Source: Ctenosaura bakeri (Eukaryota > Chordata > Lepidosauria > Squamata > Iguanidae). Taken from it: DNA of 64,000 bases. Positions 1-11,494 of this stretch are shown here, in pieces. The stretch lies in the NCBI GenBank assembly GCA_948474755.1, contig CAOLHI010000252.1, positions 682,001 to 746,000 of the forward strand, given 5' to 3'. Position 1 is the first letter of the stretch. Every line of letters starts with the position of its first letter. Position numbers and translations under genes: made by a program. The notes under the pieces were generated by a model. It was given only the letters and a program-made list of their open reading frames with translations. It did no database searches and was not told the origin of the DNA.

Positions 1-229
1 GAGTGCTGTGTTGGGTTTAAATGAGGAAGTTTGGAGGAGCCAAGTGTACTTACTTTTATATCACCATGGCAGCTTGAGAACAGGATGAACTCCTGGCTTG
101 ATCTCAACTTCACAACAGCACCAGCCTTGCAGAACGTAGTAGGGCAGCTGTATTCCCAGTAGGTCTAACAGATTGCTGACTTTCTCAGCCTGAGTAAAGG
201 TATCTCAGCAGAGATGCTGCTACAGTGCA

Positions 230-787
230 TATTCAAAGTGCTAGTTATGACTTTAAAGCCCTACACAACTTGGGTCCACACTGTCTGAAAGACTGTATCT
301 CCCTGTAGGAACCTGCCTAAGTTTTGAGATCTTTGGAGGGAAGCCTTTCTCTTGGTCCGAGCCCCATCAGAGGCACATTTGGTAAGGAAACGGGAGAGGG
401 CCTTCTTAGTGGCTGTTCCCAGATTATGGATTTCCCTCCTGCAAGTGATTTGCTTGGCCTCCTCTCTCCTTTCCTTTTACCAGTAGGCAAAGACTTTTTT
501 ATTCTAGCAGACCTTTGGCTTATAATTTATGTGGCAAAAAGAGTTTTTAATGAGGTGGTATTTTTATCTACTCTTAGCTTTTTAAATGTATTTTCATCTT
601 TTTTTTAACTATATTTAATTGTGTATTATAATGCTATGACTTTGTGTTTTTAACTGAATTGTCATTTAATTGTTTTTTAACTTTTGTATCAATAACTTTT
701 TAAACTCTACCCTGTTTTTTGTATGTAGCCAACTTGGATCCTGTATAAAGGGAAAGACAGGAGATAAATAAAATATAAAATAAAATA
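230..787 (+). repeat. L2-like LINE, 3' fragment
   Basis: The stretch near 250-440 carries the degenerate C-terminal signature of an L2-clade-like ORF2 (phrases corresponding to 'FKALHNLG', a run of Arg/Lys, then 'AFSVAAPxLWxSLP'). It continues through a T-rich 3' untranslated part to an A-rich tail, AGATAAATAAAATA, at about 762-787. It is full of frameshifts. The L2 assignment rests on resemblance to the same sequence type at 28.5, 33.7 and 42-43 kb; the exact subfamily is unknown. Confidence 0.6.
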
Positions 788-884
788 GTGCTTATCCTCC
801 CTAAGTCATGCACCTCTCTCCACAAACTGAAGAAGGAATATGACCACAACACTTAGAACAGTTGGGAAGTAATTTAGGCCATTT

Positions 885-975
885 CTGCACTAGCAGTCCC
901 TAAACTGCAAACCCCAGGATTCCATAGGATGTTGAAAGTGGAATAATAGCACTATAACAGGCTAGTGCATATTAA
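885..975. repeat. Fragment of a reptile MITE (hAT-type?), one half
   Basis: The stretch around AAACCCCAGGATTCCATAGG resembles the right arm of the palindromic short element at 63.56-63.79 kb, including the conserved 'CCCAGGATTCCATAG' phrase. Only one arm is visible. Family assignment is tentative. Confidence 0.35.
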
Positions 976-1487
976 TCTTCATGCCTGAGTGTTTGTGGGA
1001 TTAAAACATGTGTTGGAGACATTAGCATTTCAACAATTTGGTATGGGGTATATATATTTGACTCCATATTCATCCAAACGTCTGTTGTTTTTCTGAATAC
1101 ATATGCCAGACATTTTCTTATATCCTGTTGACCTCATTGGTGGTCTGAACATCCATCTTTTTTTTTTTTTAGTATCAGTCTCTCACGGAGGAATTCATTC
1201 CAGTGATATTTGCTTGGCTCTGTCTTGTGGCACTTCCCAGATCCATTTTGGATGCACAGGGGCACAGCTGTTGAACAAACAGGAGAATACAATGGGGAGG
1301 CACTTAACTTTCTCAATGTACCAATCATGATCTTATTAATACACTGTCTTGGCAAAAGCATACTGGCTACAGGGTCTAATTTCCACGTAAGAGTTAATGG
1401 GCACAGTTTGTACCAGACTTTTGCATTGCTCTCAAGTTTCTTGATCCAGTTTTCTCTCTGTGTGTGTGTCTGTGATGTTTTTTTTAG

Positions 1488-1571
1488 GCCAAGCAGCTGG
1501 AAGAGAAAGACAGAGAGCTGAAGAAGCACGATGCTTACTACAAAGAGCAGCTGGCTCGACTGGAAGAGAGG
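1488..1571 (+). CDS. CHCHD3: CHCHD3 (MIC19) internal coding exon, coiled-coil part
   Basis: This 84-base exon encodes 28 residues beginning AKQLEEKDRELKK and ending EQLARLEER. I recognise this as the stretch of CHCHD3/MIC19 just before its CHCH domain (about residues 124-151 of the 227-residue human protein, from memory). MIC19 is a subunit of the MICOS complex, which holds cristae junctions at the mitochondrial inner membrane. The exon is preceded by a T-rich tract and AG (1486-1487) and followed by a GTGAGA donor at 1572, so both boundaries are phase 0. The charged, Leu-rich, Glu/Lys-rich residues fit the long helical coiled-coil region of the family. The paralogue CHCHD6 is a poorer match, because the motif KKxDAxYKEQLARLEER is CHCHD3-like. 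The next exon of the same protein lies about 51 kb downstream in the same orientation. There is no start or stop codon here; the exon is internal. Confidence 0.93.
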
Positions 1572-1948
1572 GTGAGAGAGTTTATTCTCTTTTAATGAAG
1601 GGGTTTGCTGTTAATTCCTGTTATGCACTTATTTTTGGCTAAGGTTTCTTTTCAGCATGCAAAGCTGATGGGAAGTGTTTTCTGGCCTCTGCTCCTGGAT
1701 GGGGAGCCAATGGCCACTGGGCGGTTGCAGGCTTGTCTTCCAAGAAGAGCGAGACCAGCCTGGCCCCATTCATTGACTAGAGAACGAGCAGCTGCAGACA
1801 GTTTGTTTCCACCCACCTCTGCCAGAAAGAGCTCTGCTCTGACAGCCACTTGTCCTGGGATTGTAAAACTGGTGGAAAATACACTGTGGTCTTATCCCTC
1901 TGGTGGGGGCTTAAAAGTCTACTTATTTCGGTGGACATGGGGGCTCCG

Positions 1949-1972
1949 TGTGTGTGTGTGTGTGTGTGTGAT
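1949..1972. repeat. (TG)n microsatellite
   Basis: About twelve uninterrupted TG units lie 380 bases downstream of the first CHCHD3 exon. They produce spurious Cys/Val and His/Thr open frames on both strands. Confidence 0.95.
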
Positions 1973-2034
1973 AAAGAGTGAGTGAGTTTGTAGAATTGCA
2001 ATATATTATAAGCCAACTTGAGGAGTTTTGATTT

Positions 2035-2725
2035 GTAAGAGGAGAATATTAATCAGGGTTGCAGCTGAATATTCAGAAAACAAAAATAATGACCACTGAA
2101 GAATTACATAAGCATTCATTGTGAAGATATCAAAATAGTTAAAGATTTTCTGTACCTAGGTTCAGTAATAAATCAAAGTGGAGACAGTAGTCAAGAAATG
2201 AGAAGAAGACTAAAATTTGGTCTGCTAATAAAGGAGCTAGATGAGATCCTCAAGTAGAAAGATGTATCATTAAATACCAAAATCATCCATGGTACAGTAT
2301 TTCCATTTTCTATGTAGGAATGTGAATAGTGGACAGTGAAGGCAGTGAAGAAAGCTGACAGGAACATAATCTGAAATGTGTCTGGAGGAAGGTTCTGTGG
2401 ATATCCTGGACCACTAAAGAGGCAGATAAATGGATTCAAGGGAAACCAAGCCTTGAACATTCCCTAGAAGCCAAAATGACTAAACGGAGGCTTTTATACT
2501 TTGGCTATATCATGACAGGACTTACTATAAAAGACAATATTACTTGGTAAAGTGGGAAGCAAAAGGAAAAGAGGAAGAACTCATAAAAGATAGTTTGATT
2601 TAGTCAAGCATCTCTGGCTTTGAGCTTGCAAGACCTGGGCTAGGTTGTTAATGTTAAGAGTCTTTTGGAAGTCTCTCAGTTATAGGGTTGCTATAAAATG
2701 ATGCTGACTTAATCACATATACCAG
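2035..2725 (+). repeat. RTE-BovB LINE, 3' end
   Basis: The + strand translates in broken frames to the C-terminal half of a BovB reverse transcriptase: QLNIQKTKIM-like text near 2060, 'VKDFLYLGS' near 2140, 'SQEMRRRLKFG' near 2190, then the 'RRVLWISWTTKE' and 'SLEAKMTKRRLLYFG' blocks near 2380-2510. The end, around 2690-2725 (GGGTTGCTATAAAATG...), matches the BovB 3' terminus. Many stops and frameshifts show a dead, old copy. Confidence 0.8.
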
Positions 2726-3007
2726 CATTAGCGAATTAAATAATGATAAATAGATGAGTAGAGTAGGGGGAAGAGAGAGAAGAACTTTTTGTAAATTGCA
2801 AAGGTAGTGAACTATGGAGGTTTTCCTATCCTCCTTTGACACATTGTTTGACACCCTAGATCAGGGTGATCAACTTCAGAAGATTGGTTATCTGCTTCTG
2901 GGACCTTCCTGGGGCTCCATAGATTTCCCTCAGAAAAACGCAAACAGAAATGGCCAAAAAAAAAATTGGGGGGGGGATTTTTTAATGTGAAAAGTGCAAT
3001 AGGGCCA

Positions 3008-3070
3008 TATGTGTGTGTATATGTGCCTTCAAGTAGCCGGTCAACTTATGACAACCCTATGAGGACTATG
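3008..3070 (-). repeat. MIR-like/5S-type SINE tail fragment
   Basis: TGTGCCTTCAAGTAGCCGG followed by CTTATGACAACCCTATGAGG is the reverse complement of the common SINE tail (..GACTTGAAGGCACA) seen complete at 60.4 kb. No head is recognised. Confidence 0.6.
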
Positions 3071-6000
3071 CGACTTATTTAAAAGATGAATTTTGTCTCC
3101 TGAAAATCCTTCAGTAGTCTTTTGTTTTCTTAATATTCACCAGAAGTCTCGCAGTTGTGATCCAACCATGGCCTGGCTGTTCAGATTTGACACATAGTTA
3201 GTTCAGTCCCGAGAATACTCAAAACATCTTAAGGAGTGTGTCTGGTGAGACTAGTAGATTTTGATTTCTTAGCATTTGGTTACACTTTGGCCTTTTTGCT
3301 TCAAAGAACTCAAGCTAGCTGTTACTGTGGGGCAGCTACTTTTCCCTGTTGTTTACCTGCCATAAATGGCAGTCAGAAACACCAGTATAATGCATTTCAT
3401 TAAGACCAAGTAAAATTTACAAGACAGCCTGGCAGTTCTTGAGTTTCACAGAATGCTTCCATAGGCTTGATATTAAGAATTCTCAGAGAAGGAAAAGGGA
3501 AAAGCAGCAGCCACTGGGGAGTGCTGAGAAAGAGAAATGTGTGGCTATGAGAAGGTAGAATCTTAGTATCCCTGTGACACTTCTCCAGGATTTTACCATA
3601 GGTTGGCAGTGATCATATTAAATCATTTTACAGTACAATAGGTGGTAAGTTGTAGTAAGGGAGATGGGAACAAAAGGAGCAAAGGTCACTGCTGTCTGGA
3701 ACATAAAACCGAGGTTTAATCAACTGGAAAGTATGAAGGGTTCCTTATAAAGATTCAAATTATTGGTTCATCTTGCTAAAGATTGCTTACTGCGATTGGC
3801 TCTCTGTGGTCTTTGGCCAAAGTCCTTTTTAGATCTGCCGATGGGGACTCTGTCTGAGACTTTCCTCATGGCAAGCATGCACTCTGCTGCTGAGCTGTGA
3901 CCCCTCCTTGTTGCACTAATTGGAGCTGCGCTGGGAGTTTTGCAATTTGGTCTTTACTGCCCCTGAACCTTATTCCATCTGCAATAAAATAAATAAAATT
4001 CTCTATTGGTCATTGACAGATCTAGAACTTATCCAATGCTCAAAGAAAGTGAAGGCAGAATATGTGACCTGGTAATAATAAATCAGTATGCTGTGACCAG
4101 AGTATATCTCTAGGATCATGAGGAGAGGCTGGGTGTTCAAGTGAGGCTTGGGCTCAGGTATGTCTCAAAGCACAAAAAACAAGCACCGGACATATTGGCA
4201 AAAATAAAAATAAAATGCTGACTTAATCCCAAACTGATTTGTCTTAGGTGGCATTTGTATATATTATACCACCAAGTGTCAAAGCACCTCTCTATAATTA
4301 ATTGGGCCTTTTCATTACTTTTTTTTTTCAATTAGCAGTTTCATATTCATGTTTCTCCCTGCAGCAGAGACACTTCCGCAGTCATTGATAATAAAGGGAG
4401 ATGACAACAGCACAGATTAGTGTCAGCACAGTGCGCTCCTTCTAGAGCAGAGTTATTATACATATTCACGGCCAGATGACGGCTGTCACTTTGAAAAATA
4501 TTTCAGAGGCCTGAGTGAAGATGCACCAACATTTTGGTGAGGATTAATACTGGACAAAGTGACTGTGCCTCGGTGACAGGTGTGATACGAAAACATAAAC
4601 AATCCTGTTCTTGGCGGCCAGAGTCATCCATAAATATTTTTTATGTGCAAAAGTACAAAAGAAAGTAGGGGGAGCAAAGCCCTTGATATTTGAGAAAACA
4701 AAAGGAAGAAGGTGATTCCCCAAATAGCTACCAGTATTGTAGGTCAGCTGTGGCGTATAGGTTGTGAGTTACTGCACACTGCACAGCAGCTAAGCAAGAT
4801 GGAATAGTTTAACAAAGGAGTTAAAGAATAGCCTCCCCACACAGTATATCTGCTCAGGCTGTAAACTTGTTATTTAAGAGTTTCTCACATTAGATTTCAA
4901 GAGATTCATTCATCAGTGCTAAAGGGACATTTTCCTCTTCAGACCTGGAGAAAATATGAGCCAATTCTCCTGATTCACATTGATACCAGAGCAGCCCTTT
5001 GAGCTTTCAGTACTAGCCACAATAGCAGAAGATGGAATGGTATGGGTTTGCTTTTCTTCCTTTAATGTTGAATGAGAACCTCTAGCTGACGGTATAAAAA
5101 GCTGGATCTAATGCAGTTGGAGCCCATAGTGGGCTAATTGCCATTCTTGTATGGGAAATGGCAAATCAATGAGAAAATAGATTGAAATAATGAAGACGCT
5201 TAGAATGGAAGCGCTCGCTTTTCTTCCAGCAGGAGCTCTCAGCAAAATGCGCACAGATACTCCATCATTACGCTGCGTCATTACTTCATTTCCAAAGTGC
5301 AGATGCTAAAAATTAAAGAGAACCAGCAATCTGTCATTAGCAAGTATTCCCACCCACCCTGTAGCCTGGCATGTTTCAGAATTGTGCAGAGGCAGTTGAA
5401 ACAAACACGTCATCTGCATTTCAAACTCACATGCCAGAACATGTGTAATTAGAGCCAGTGTCATTCAGCAGATCATCTCATGGTTGTAGATGTGGGAGAT
5501 CTGGATTTAAATCCAGCTTCCAATTTGCCAGTCACTGAATTGCCTGTATGAGTAGTGTTTGGATCTCTGGCAACCAGAACATGCAAACTTGTTGTAGTAA
5601 AAAGGGGAGGCAAGGAGGGGGCTTACCAATGCCATGTAATAGCCCTCTGATTGTTAGATTGTAAACCAAAATAGGGAAGATGATAAGACCCAAATACCAC
5701 AGTGCAAGAGCCCATCGTGACCATAAGCATCCCCAAATCAGCTCTCATTTTGCATGGAAAATACGCAACATAGTGAGCAATTTATGTGTGTGTAATTATG
5801 ATTTCACAGAGTAAAATGGATGTATCCTACATCCCAAATAAATGTGAGTTCCACAGATGACGACAGTAAACATAAGACTGCAATTATGTCAGAGCACAAG
5901 ATTCAGTATTTTGAACTTCTGATTGAGAATGAGAATGACAGCAACTATGAACACTGTTGAATTTTTTTTCCATGCTTGGAAACAGATAAAGGCATAATTT

Positions 6001-6449
6001 ATTATGAAGAAAACCATCACCAAATGGTTGCACTGTGATGTGACTATGTTGTAGCCGTTTGTATGTGTGTGTGTGTACATATGCACACACCAGCTTCAAA
6101 ATTTCTGTGCAGTTGGCCTTCCCCACTTTCCACCTCATCTATGTCCACCATGTTGTCTTTTTTTAGCTCATAGGTCTCACCTATTTTTCTGTTCAGCTGT
6201 AGCCCATTCCTGTGGCTATATTACTACTTTGTCGATACAGTTTCAATGACTAATCCTTAGTTTCCAGTTTCAAAGAGTAGATTGTACTACCTTGTAAACC
6301 ATCAAATCACTAGGGACTAATATATTTAAAGAACCATGTCCTTTTGTGTAAAAGGCACCATATGGCCTGTGAAGGTCCTCTTGTATTTCAGACCTGTGTC
6401 TGTGTGTGAGACAGTGTCTCATGTACGAGAAGGTTTCCTCTATGACTAC
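3071..6449. other. Intronic, no recognised repeat or gene; possible conserved blocks
   Basis: I see no transposon signature in this stretch. Two blocks, about 4340-4660 and 5170-5480, have balanced composition and dense short motifs such as TAATTA-like and TGACGT/CGTCA-like sequences rather than repeat structure. A short (GT)n lies at 6063-6076. Confidence 0.5.
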
Positions 6450-6690
6450 CAGAGGTATTCAGTCTGACATCTTGCTTGGTGGCTTTTCATCATTTCTTGA
6501 AGACACATCTATTTCAGCTGGTGGTTAACTGCCTGCAATTTTGTCTTTATTTACCGTGTTTTCATTTCATTTTTGTTGCTGTGTGTATGATTATTTTTAT
6601 GGGTTTTATTTATTTATTTAATCTTGGGGTAGTCTTTAGATGGAAAGGCGTGGTGCAAGTTGGTTTCAATAAAGAAATGTTGGCAAAAAT
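6450..6690 (+). repeat. L2-like LINE tail, probable
   Basis: A stretch reading 'TTCTTGAAGACACATCTATTTC' in spirit (ORF2 C-terminal FLKTHLF) is followed by a T-rich untranslated region with TTTATTTATTTA. This is the pattern seen at the 3' ends of the L2-like copies at 230-787 and 42.1-43.3 kb. The residues FHHFLKTHLFQLVV are visible in frame. Diverged. Confidence 0.45.
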
Positions 6691-8260
6691 GCCTGCCAAG
6701 CAGAGGCTATGTAAGGAAGCCTGAATTGGAGATGATCAGATTCTGGCACAGTGACCAGAACTGGCCTTTGGTTTCATTCTTCTTGAAGACCAAAACTTTC
6801 CTTCAGTTAATTTTTCTAAGAGTAGTTCTGTTCACTTTGGCTTTCTTCTATATCAGTTCTTGACTCTTTGCTACCAAACCTGTTAAGAATGACAGTATCT
6901 CTTCACTTCCTTAATTGTGAGATTTGTTGATTGACAGAATAGACTGAAACAATTCCCTTGAATTCTCCATCCTGTTTGCAAATGGGTAAGTTTGGAGGTA
7001 GCCTGTTTTAGTGGTCTGTCAACCTTTTAAAGAATTCTTTGGGAAGGGGACGTATAAGGAAAGTTTCCATTTCTCCCATTTTAACAAAAATTCTGAGAGG
7101 AGGGTCCTATAGTTTGCGTGAGGGGCTTCTTATCCTCTCCACAAACCTCTGAAAGCTTGTAACTTTAGAAGTACATCAATAGAACTTTGAAGACTGTAAA
7201 CTCTTTCTTTCACTAACCACATATTAGTAGTTATTTGGCGACAGCCAGTGATTTTAATGCTTCCAGATGTTGAGTGTGGGGGAGATGATAAGCCCCCAGC
7301 CACAATGTCAAGTCCACCTCTCCTCTGGAAAACATTTTTTGGAATGAGAGGTAAAGTATCGCTTCGTCCAGTGCTTGCCATTGTTAAGCCTTATCCTGGC
7401 TGGAGAAGTTGCACAAAATCTCTCCTCCTGAGTCAATCCAAAATGAGAGGCAAATCAGACTGTCTGTAGTTTTTAGGTATGCAGTAAGACTAAAACAGGG
7501 TGGACAAGTGTACAGGGGCCAGGGGGGCCCTCCTCCCCGCTGTCACCCTCCATTGCACCAAAACACTTCCGTTTTCTCCAGACTCTTCTCAAAATGGTAA
7601 CTGGAAGTGATATTACATCACTTCCTCTCTCCATTTTCAGGGGACCTCTGACAAAAACAAAGGCTTTTGTTGATGCTGGGAAATTGTAAGGGTGAGTGGG
7701 TGAGGTTTTACACATGGGGATGTCTTCTGCAAATCACACCAAAAATCTTTCTTGAATTTTTGGGAGGAGTATTGCAGGGCTTTAGGAGACTGGTGGGGAG
7801 CTTAAGTGGCTGCAAAAGTTGCATGTATCTCCTGGGTTGCACGATGCCATTTCTAAGATAAGAGAGGATATTGAAATGACATCTGCCAGTGGCCCACCAC
7901 CAAGGGGCTGTAAAACAGAGTGACACAATAATTATGGTTCTGTACAGCTTTTCTGTGCATCGGGTGGGGGTGCAGTGGCAAGTTGGAGGGGTCTATCGTA
8001 GCCAATAGGTTGCCTTAACAAAAGTTGGGGGCCTTTCCTGTCCCATGTAGAAAAAATTCTTCATGTGTTCTATGTGGACTGACTCAATTAAATGTGTATC
8101 TCATCAGCATCTAAGGAGATCAGGGCAGTGGATTTGAGAGCTAACCCATTTGTTAGCTTGTATGTAAAGTTAACCCAGGATTGCCCAGCAAACTGTACAG
8201 GTGAAAATAATCTTCCCAATCCAAGTCAAGAACTCTAATGTTTCTTCTGTTCTTTAGGGG
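6691..8260. other. Intronic, nothing recognised
   Basis: No exon, repeat head or terminal repeat was recognised. The part around 7500-7640 is GC-richer than its surroundings and could be an old repeat of unknown type. Confidence 0.4.
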
Positions 8261-8399
8261 AAGTCACATTCCATTACATTTATAAGTCAGTCTTAGCAGT
8301 ATAGGAAGCCCCACCTTTTGATGCCCCAGTATCTGATAACTTGCTCTCTCGATGCTGAAGGACAAGTTCCAGTCATTCGACGAGAGTTCCACTCTTTCC

Positions 8400-8585
8400 T
8401 CAGTTGTTCTTCCCTGCGGAGGATTGCTTGGGACTGCTTGCACGTGCACACTGCTTGCAAAGCGAATTGAGAGTGGAAAAAAGGCACCAAGCACGCACGT
8501 GTTGGGTCCATGCTCCCTACAGTACTGTACATGTGTTCTGCTTTTCAGCCAATCCCGTTTTCAGACAGTGCTCTGATCCCTAACT
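8400..8585. repeat. Relic related to the Tigger-like element at 58.7 kb
   Basis: The segment with CTTGCAAAGCGAATTGAGAG and GGAAAAAAGGCACCA (about 8450-8490) closely resembles the inner part of the element at 58721-59127 (CTTGCAAAGCAAACTGAGCG and GGAAAAAAGGTGCCA). Clear terminal inverted repeats are not visible here, so the borders are approximate. Confidence 0.5.
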
Positions 8586-8589
8586 GGTC

Positions 8590-10414
8590 AGATAAGTGGG
8601 GAAAGCCTGTACAAGATTTTTACAAGCACAACATTGTTTAGCTGCTGTCTTGTTAAAAAATGCGCACTGATGGTTGTCTCCCTTTGACAGGTAAATTTTG
8701 CACAGGCTGATGGAACCAGTCTTCACAAAACACATCTGCTTTAAAATTCCATGAGATTGCAGATGTGCAGTAGGGGAATGGTATCCATTTGTTTCCCCCA
8801 CTCCATTTCACAGCTTATACTTCCAGGTGGGATTTTCAGTAGGGATAGGATTGATGCTTCATTTGAGGCATAGGTTTACTGCATAGGCTGTCAAGGAGTA
8901 TTAACCTTCAAGTAAGATGAGCACACAGACTGTAAAGCTGTGAGTTGATGGCACACACTATACCTGGTATTAGCCAGTATTATCCATCCCGCTTGCTGCA
9001 GTAAATAGGATTTTGCTATTATGATGTGTCAGGGTTTTCACAGCAATCAAATTTACTAGACACTAAACTGCTCTCCTCTACGCTGAGCGGCTTTAGTCTG
9101 GATTTTTGTGCTCGCATTAATCCTGTTGGTAGGAAATCCTCATCCCAATTGTGTAGAGAAATTATAATTTAATGATCTCTTCACTGCCCCCCCGCCAGCC
9201 TTTTCAAGCCTCAGAAAAAGAATGCTGTATTTTTGCTGCGATAGCTCTGAGGCTTTGAAAAAAAGGAGATAATGCACAATTCAGCTTCCAAGCCAAGTAT
9301 CATCTGTCCATGTGTACATTTACTGTGAACAAATGATTACAATGCAAGTCACGCAGGTTTCAGATTTCCTCCCACCCACTGCTATATTTGTCTTTTCCGA
9401 GGTTCAACAGGTGAACGATCTAGCAATCGGACAATTTTCTTCCATGAATTCTGGCCTGCAGATGTTGGCTGTAGCTGCACAAATATTTCCAACCCATAAA
9501 ACTCTGAATGTCTTGTCCTAACAACAGTAAAGGGACCATGTTATTGCTTGTGTAACAAAATAATTTCAAGTATAGAATCATTTGTTCATTTAGAGCATTT
9601 GTGTATTGCCTGTCAATCCACCAGGGCCTCTGTGATGACAAACAATGAGTAAAAATATTAAAAAATTAAATGCGTGAAATAAATTTCCTTGAAAGAAAGT
9701 AAAACCACCCCTTAAAATTAATTTAAAGCTACAGAATTAGAACAGCTGGAACAGCTGGATCCTAAAGTTTAAAGGCCAAGTAAAATAACACAGTCTTAGC
9801 TACCTTCTGGAAATTCAGAAGAAATGGCGCCAGCCAGTATGCTCTTTAGACTGTTGGCATCATATTCGCTCCATGAGAATGTGCAAATGTTCTCTCCCCC
9901 CTGACCACCCCACTCTAGTCCATCTCAGTATTATTTTCGCAGTCCAAGAATGCTTTCTTGTATATACACTGTGTATTTCTTATGCATCAAAATTTTACAG
10001 TATCCAAGTATCTATTATATACTGTTCCAGTAAATTACCTGGTCTGCCCACAGCACCCAGTTCTCTTTGCCTATCCCTCTTTTCTCCAACCAGATGCTCA
10101 AGATTTTGTTTCACTGAATGTACGTTGAGATGTTTTCTCCTGCACTTTTTTGGTTTGCTTAATATTTAATAGCGTGTGAACCTTTTAAGTTCACACAAGC
10201 TTCTCTCTTGTCTGTTGATGGTGCTCTTTTGGCTACGGAAGCAATGACATTCACACCTAACTGTTGGAAACTAAGGTAGGAAGTGAGAAATAGGACAAAA
10301 TATAACAGTTTGGAGCATTCCTGTTGAGTCTTCCAGCCAATCAGCTGTATATTTTCCCAGATGTTCCTCACTGTCCTGTTCCACCCAGTCTTTATGTCTG
10401 TGTCTTTATGTCTA
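8590..10414. other. Intronic, no recognised repeat; AT-rich conserved-looking block near 9040-9440
   Basis: I see no transposon signature. The 9040-9440 block has homeobox-like ATTA/TAAT words and a Pyr-rich patch, and it is a candidate regulatory element only by appearance. Confidence 0.4.
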
Positions 10415-10464
10415 TGAAATTCAGGGTGAGCGCAATCAAGTGATTGTGCTCACCCTGAATTTCA
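10415..10464. repeat. Near-perfect 24-bp inverted repeat with 2-nt centre
   Basis: The arms are 10415-10438 and 10441-10464, separated by AG. They match at 23 of 24 positions (the single difference would be a G-T wobble in a folded transcript). The arm begins TGAAATTCAGGGTGAGC. Homology stops sharply outside the arms. Confidence 0.9.
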
Positions 10465-11196
10465 GGTTATAGAGCATAACATATACAACTTCAGTCAGTT
10501 GTCTTCCACCTGGAGACTTGACAGTACATCTTAAAGAATCAATGTAAGATATTTTAGTTCAAACAGCCTTTTGTTGAGCAGAGTTAGGACAGAGAATCAC
10601 ATAGAATAGTTAAGACAGTTTATCCACCCCAAGCCTTACGAGTGGGATGTACTTGTGTCCAGTTAACAAAATAGCAGTGTGGAGGCATTATTTACACTGT
10701 GAGCCCCCTTGGGTCCCATAATATGAGAAAGGCAAAATGTAATGTGAATGAAATTAAATATAAGGTTTTTAAGAGGTTCCTTGTTCTAGACTAGAGAGTT
10801 TAATATAGATTTTAAGCTGTTGGCCATAGATTTCAGCAGGTTTTTGTTATGTGTATCTAAAGATATTGTGGAGTTCATTACAGAAAAGACTACAATAAGC
10901 TGTTCAGGCTTTTGTGAAAGTCCCTGTGCAGTGATGGAAAGAATGCAGCCTTCCTAAAGAAAAACTTTTAGAAGCTCCAGTACAGGCCTGGAATAGCTAT
11001 ATGCTATATATAGTACTATATGTGTGATCATACACATGTATGCATTACAATCCTAAAGTTGCATTAGAGCATCTAACTGTGTTTTTTATGTTCTTAGGTG
11101 TGTATAAATTTCTATCCATCCATGCATTTCTATGAGAAAACTTTAAGAAACTATAATATACACTTGGGAAAGCAAAATGCCCTATCTATATATATG
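10465..11196. other. Intronic, nothing recognised
   Basis: AT-rich sequence with small self-complementary TATA runs near 11000-11040. No repeat family or gene signal was seen. Confidence 0.45.
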
Positions 11197-11393
11197 TTGT
11201 TGTTGTTGTTGTTGTTGTTGTTGGACTTCTAGTAGTTTACGACTTTTGGAGACCTTAAGTTGACCCTATCACTGGGTTTTCTGGGGCTGAAAGTGGATCT
11301 CTTGGTCACCCAGTGGATTTCCATGACCAAGTGTTCCATGACCAAGGAATTGAATCTTGGTCTCCAGGGTCATAGAACATTACACCTGTATAC
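11197..11393 (-). repeat. MIR-like tRNA-derived SINE, with (TTG)n at its 3' end
   Basis: In reverse complement this shows a tRNA-like head (..CTGGAGACCAAGATTCAATTCC, near 11343-11370), a body with GGTGACCAAGAG, and a CAACAA-repeat tail that appears on the + strand as (TTG)n at 11198-11223. It is the same family as the full copy at 60.4 kb. It is followed at 11394-11414 by a (TG)n run. Confidence 0.7.
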
Positions 11394-11414
11394 CGTGTGT
11401 GTGTGTGTGTGTGT

Positions 11415-11494
11415 TTTGTCGTTGTTAACTGCCATCAAGTTGACTTCAACTTAGTGGCAATCTTGTGCCTGAGAGACGTCCAAGTAACTCCATC
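11415..11494 (-). repeat. RTE-BovB LINE 3' terminus, split off by a CR1 insertion
   Basis: GTTAACTGCCATCAAGTTGA is the reverse complement of the BovB 3' end, as also seen at 23.43 kb. The sequence ...CCAAGTAACTCCATCAT stops at the CR1 end and the matching BovB body resumes near 13266, so both parts belong to one interrupted copy. Confidence 0.75.

Larger units (their letters stand above)
1..1487 (+). other. CHCHD3: CHCHD3 upstream intron, 3' part
   Basis: This is intronic sequence ending at the acceptor AG of the first exon. It holds an L2-like LINE fragment (230-787) and a MITE fragment near 885-975. From 976 to 1440 I see no recognisable repeat or gene. The last 30 bases form a TG-rich run followed by eight T and AG. 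Confidence 0.85.
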
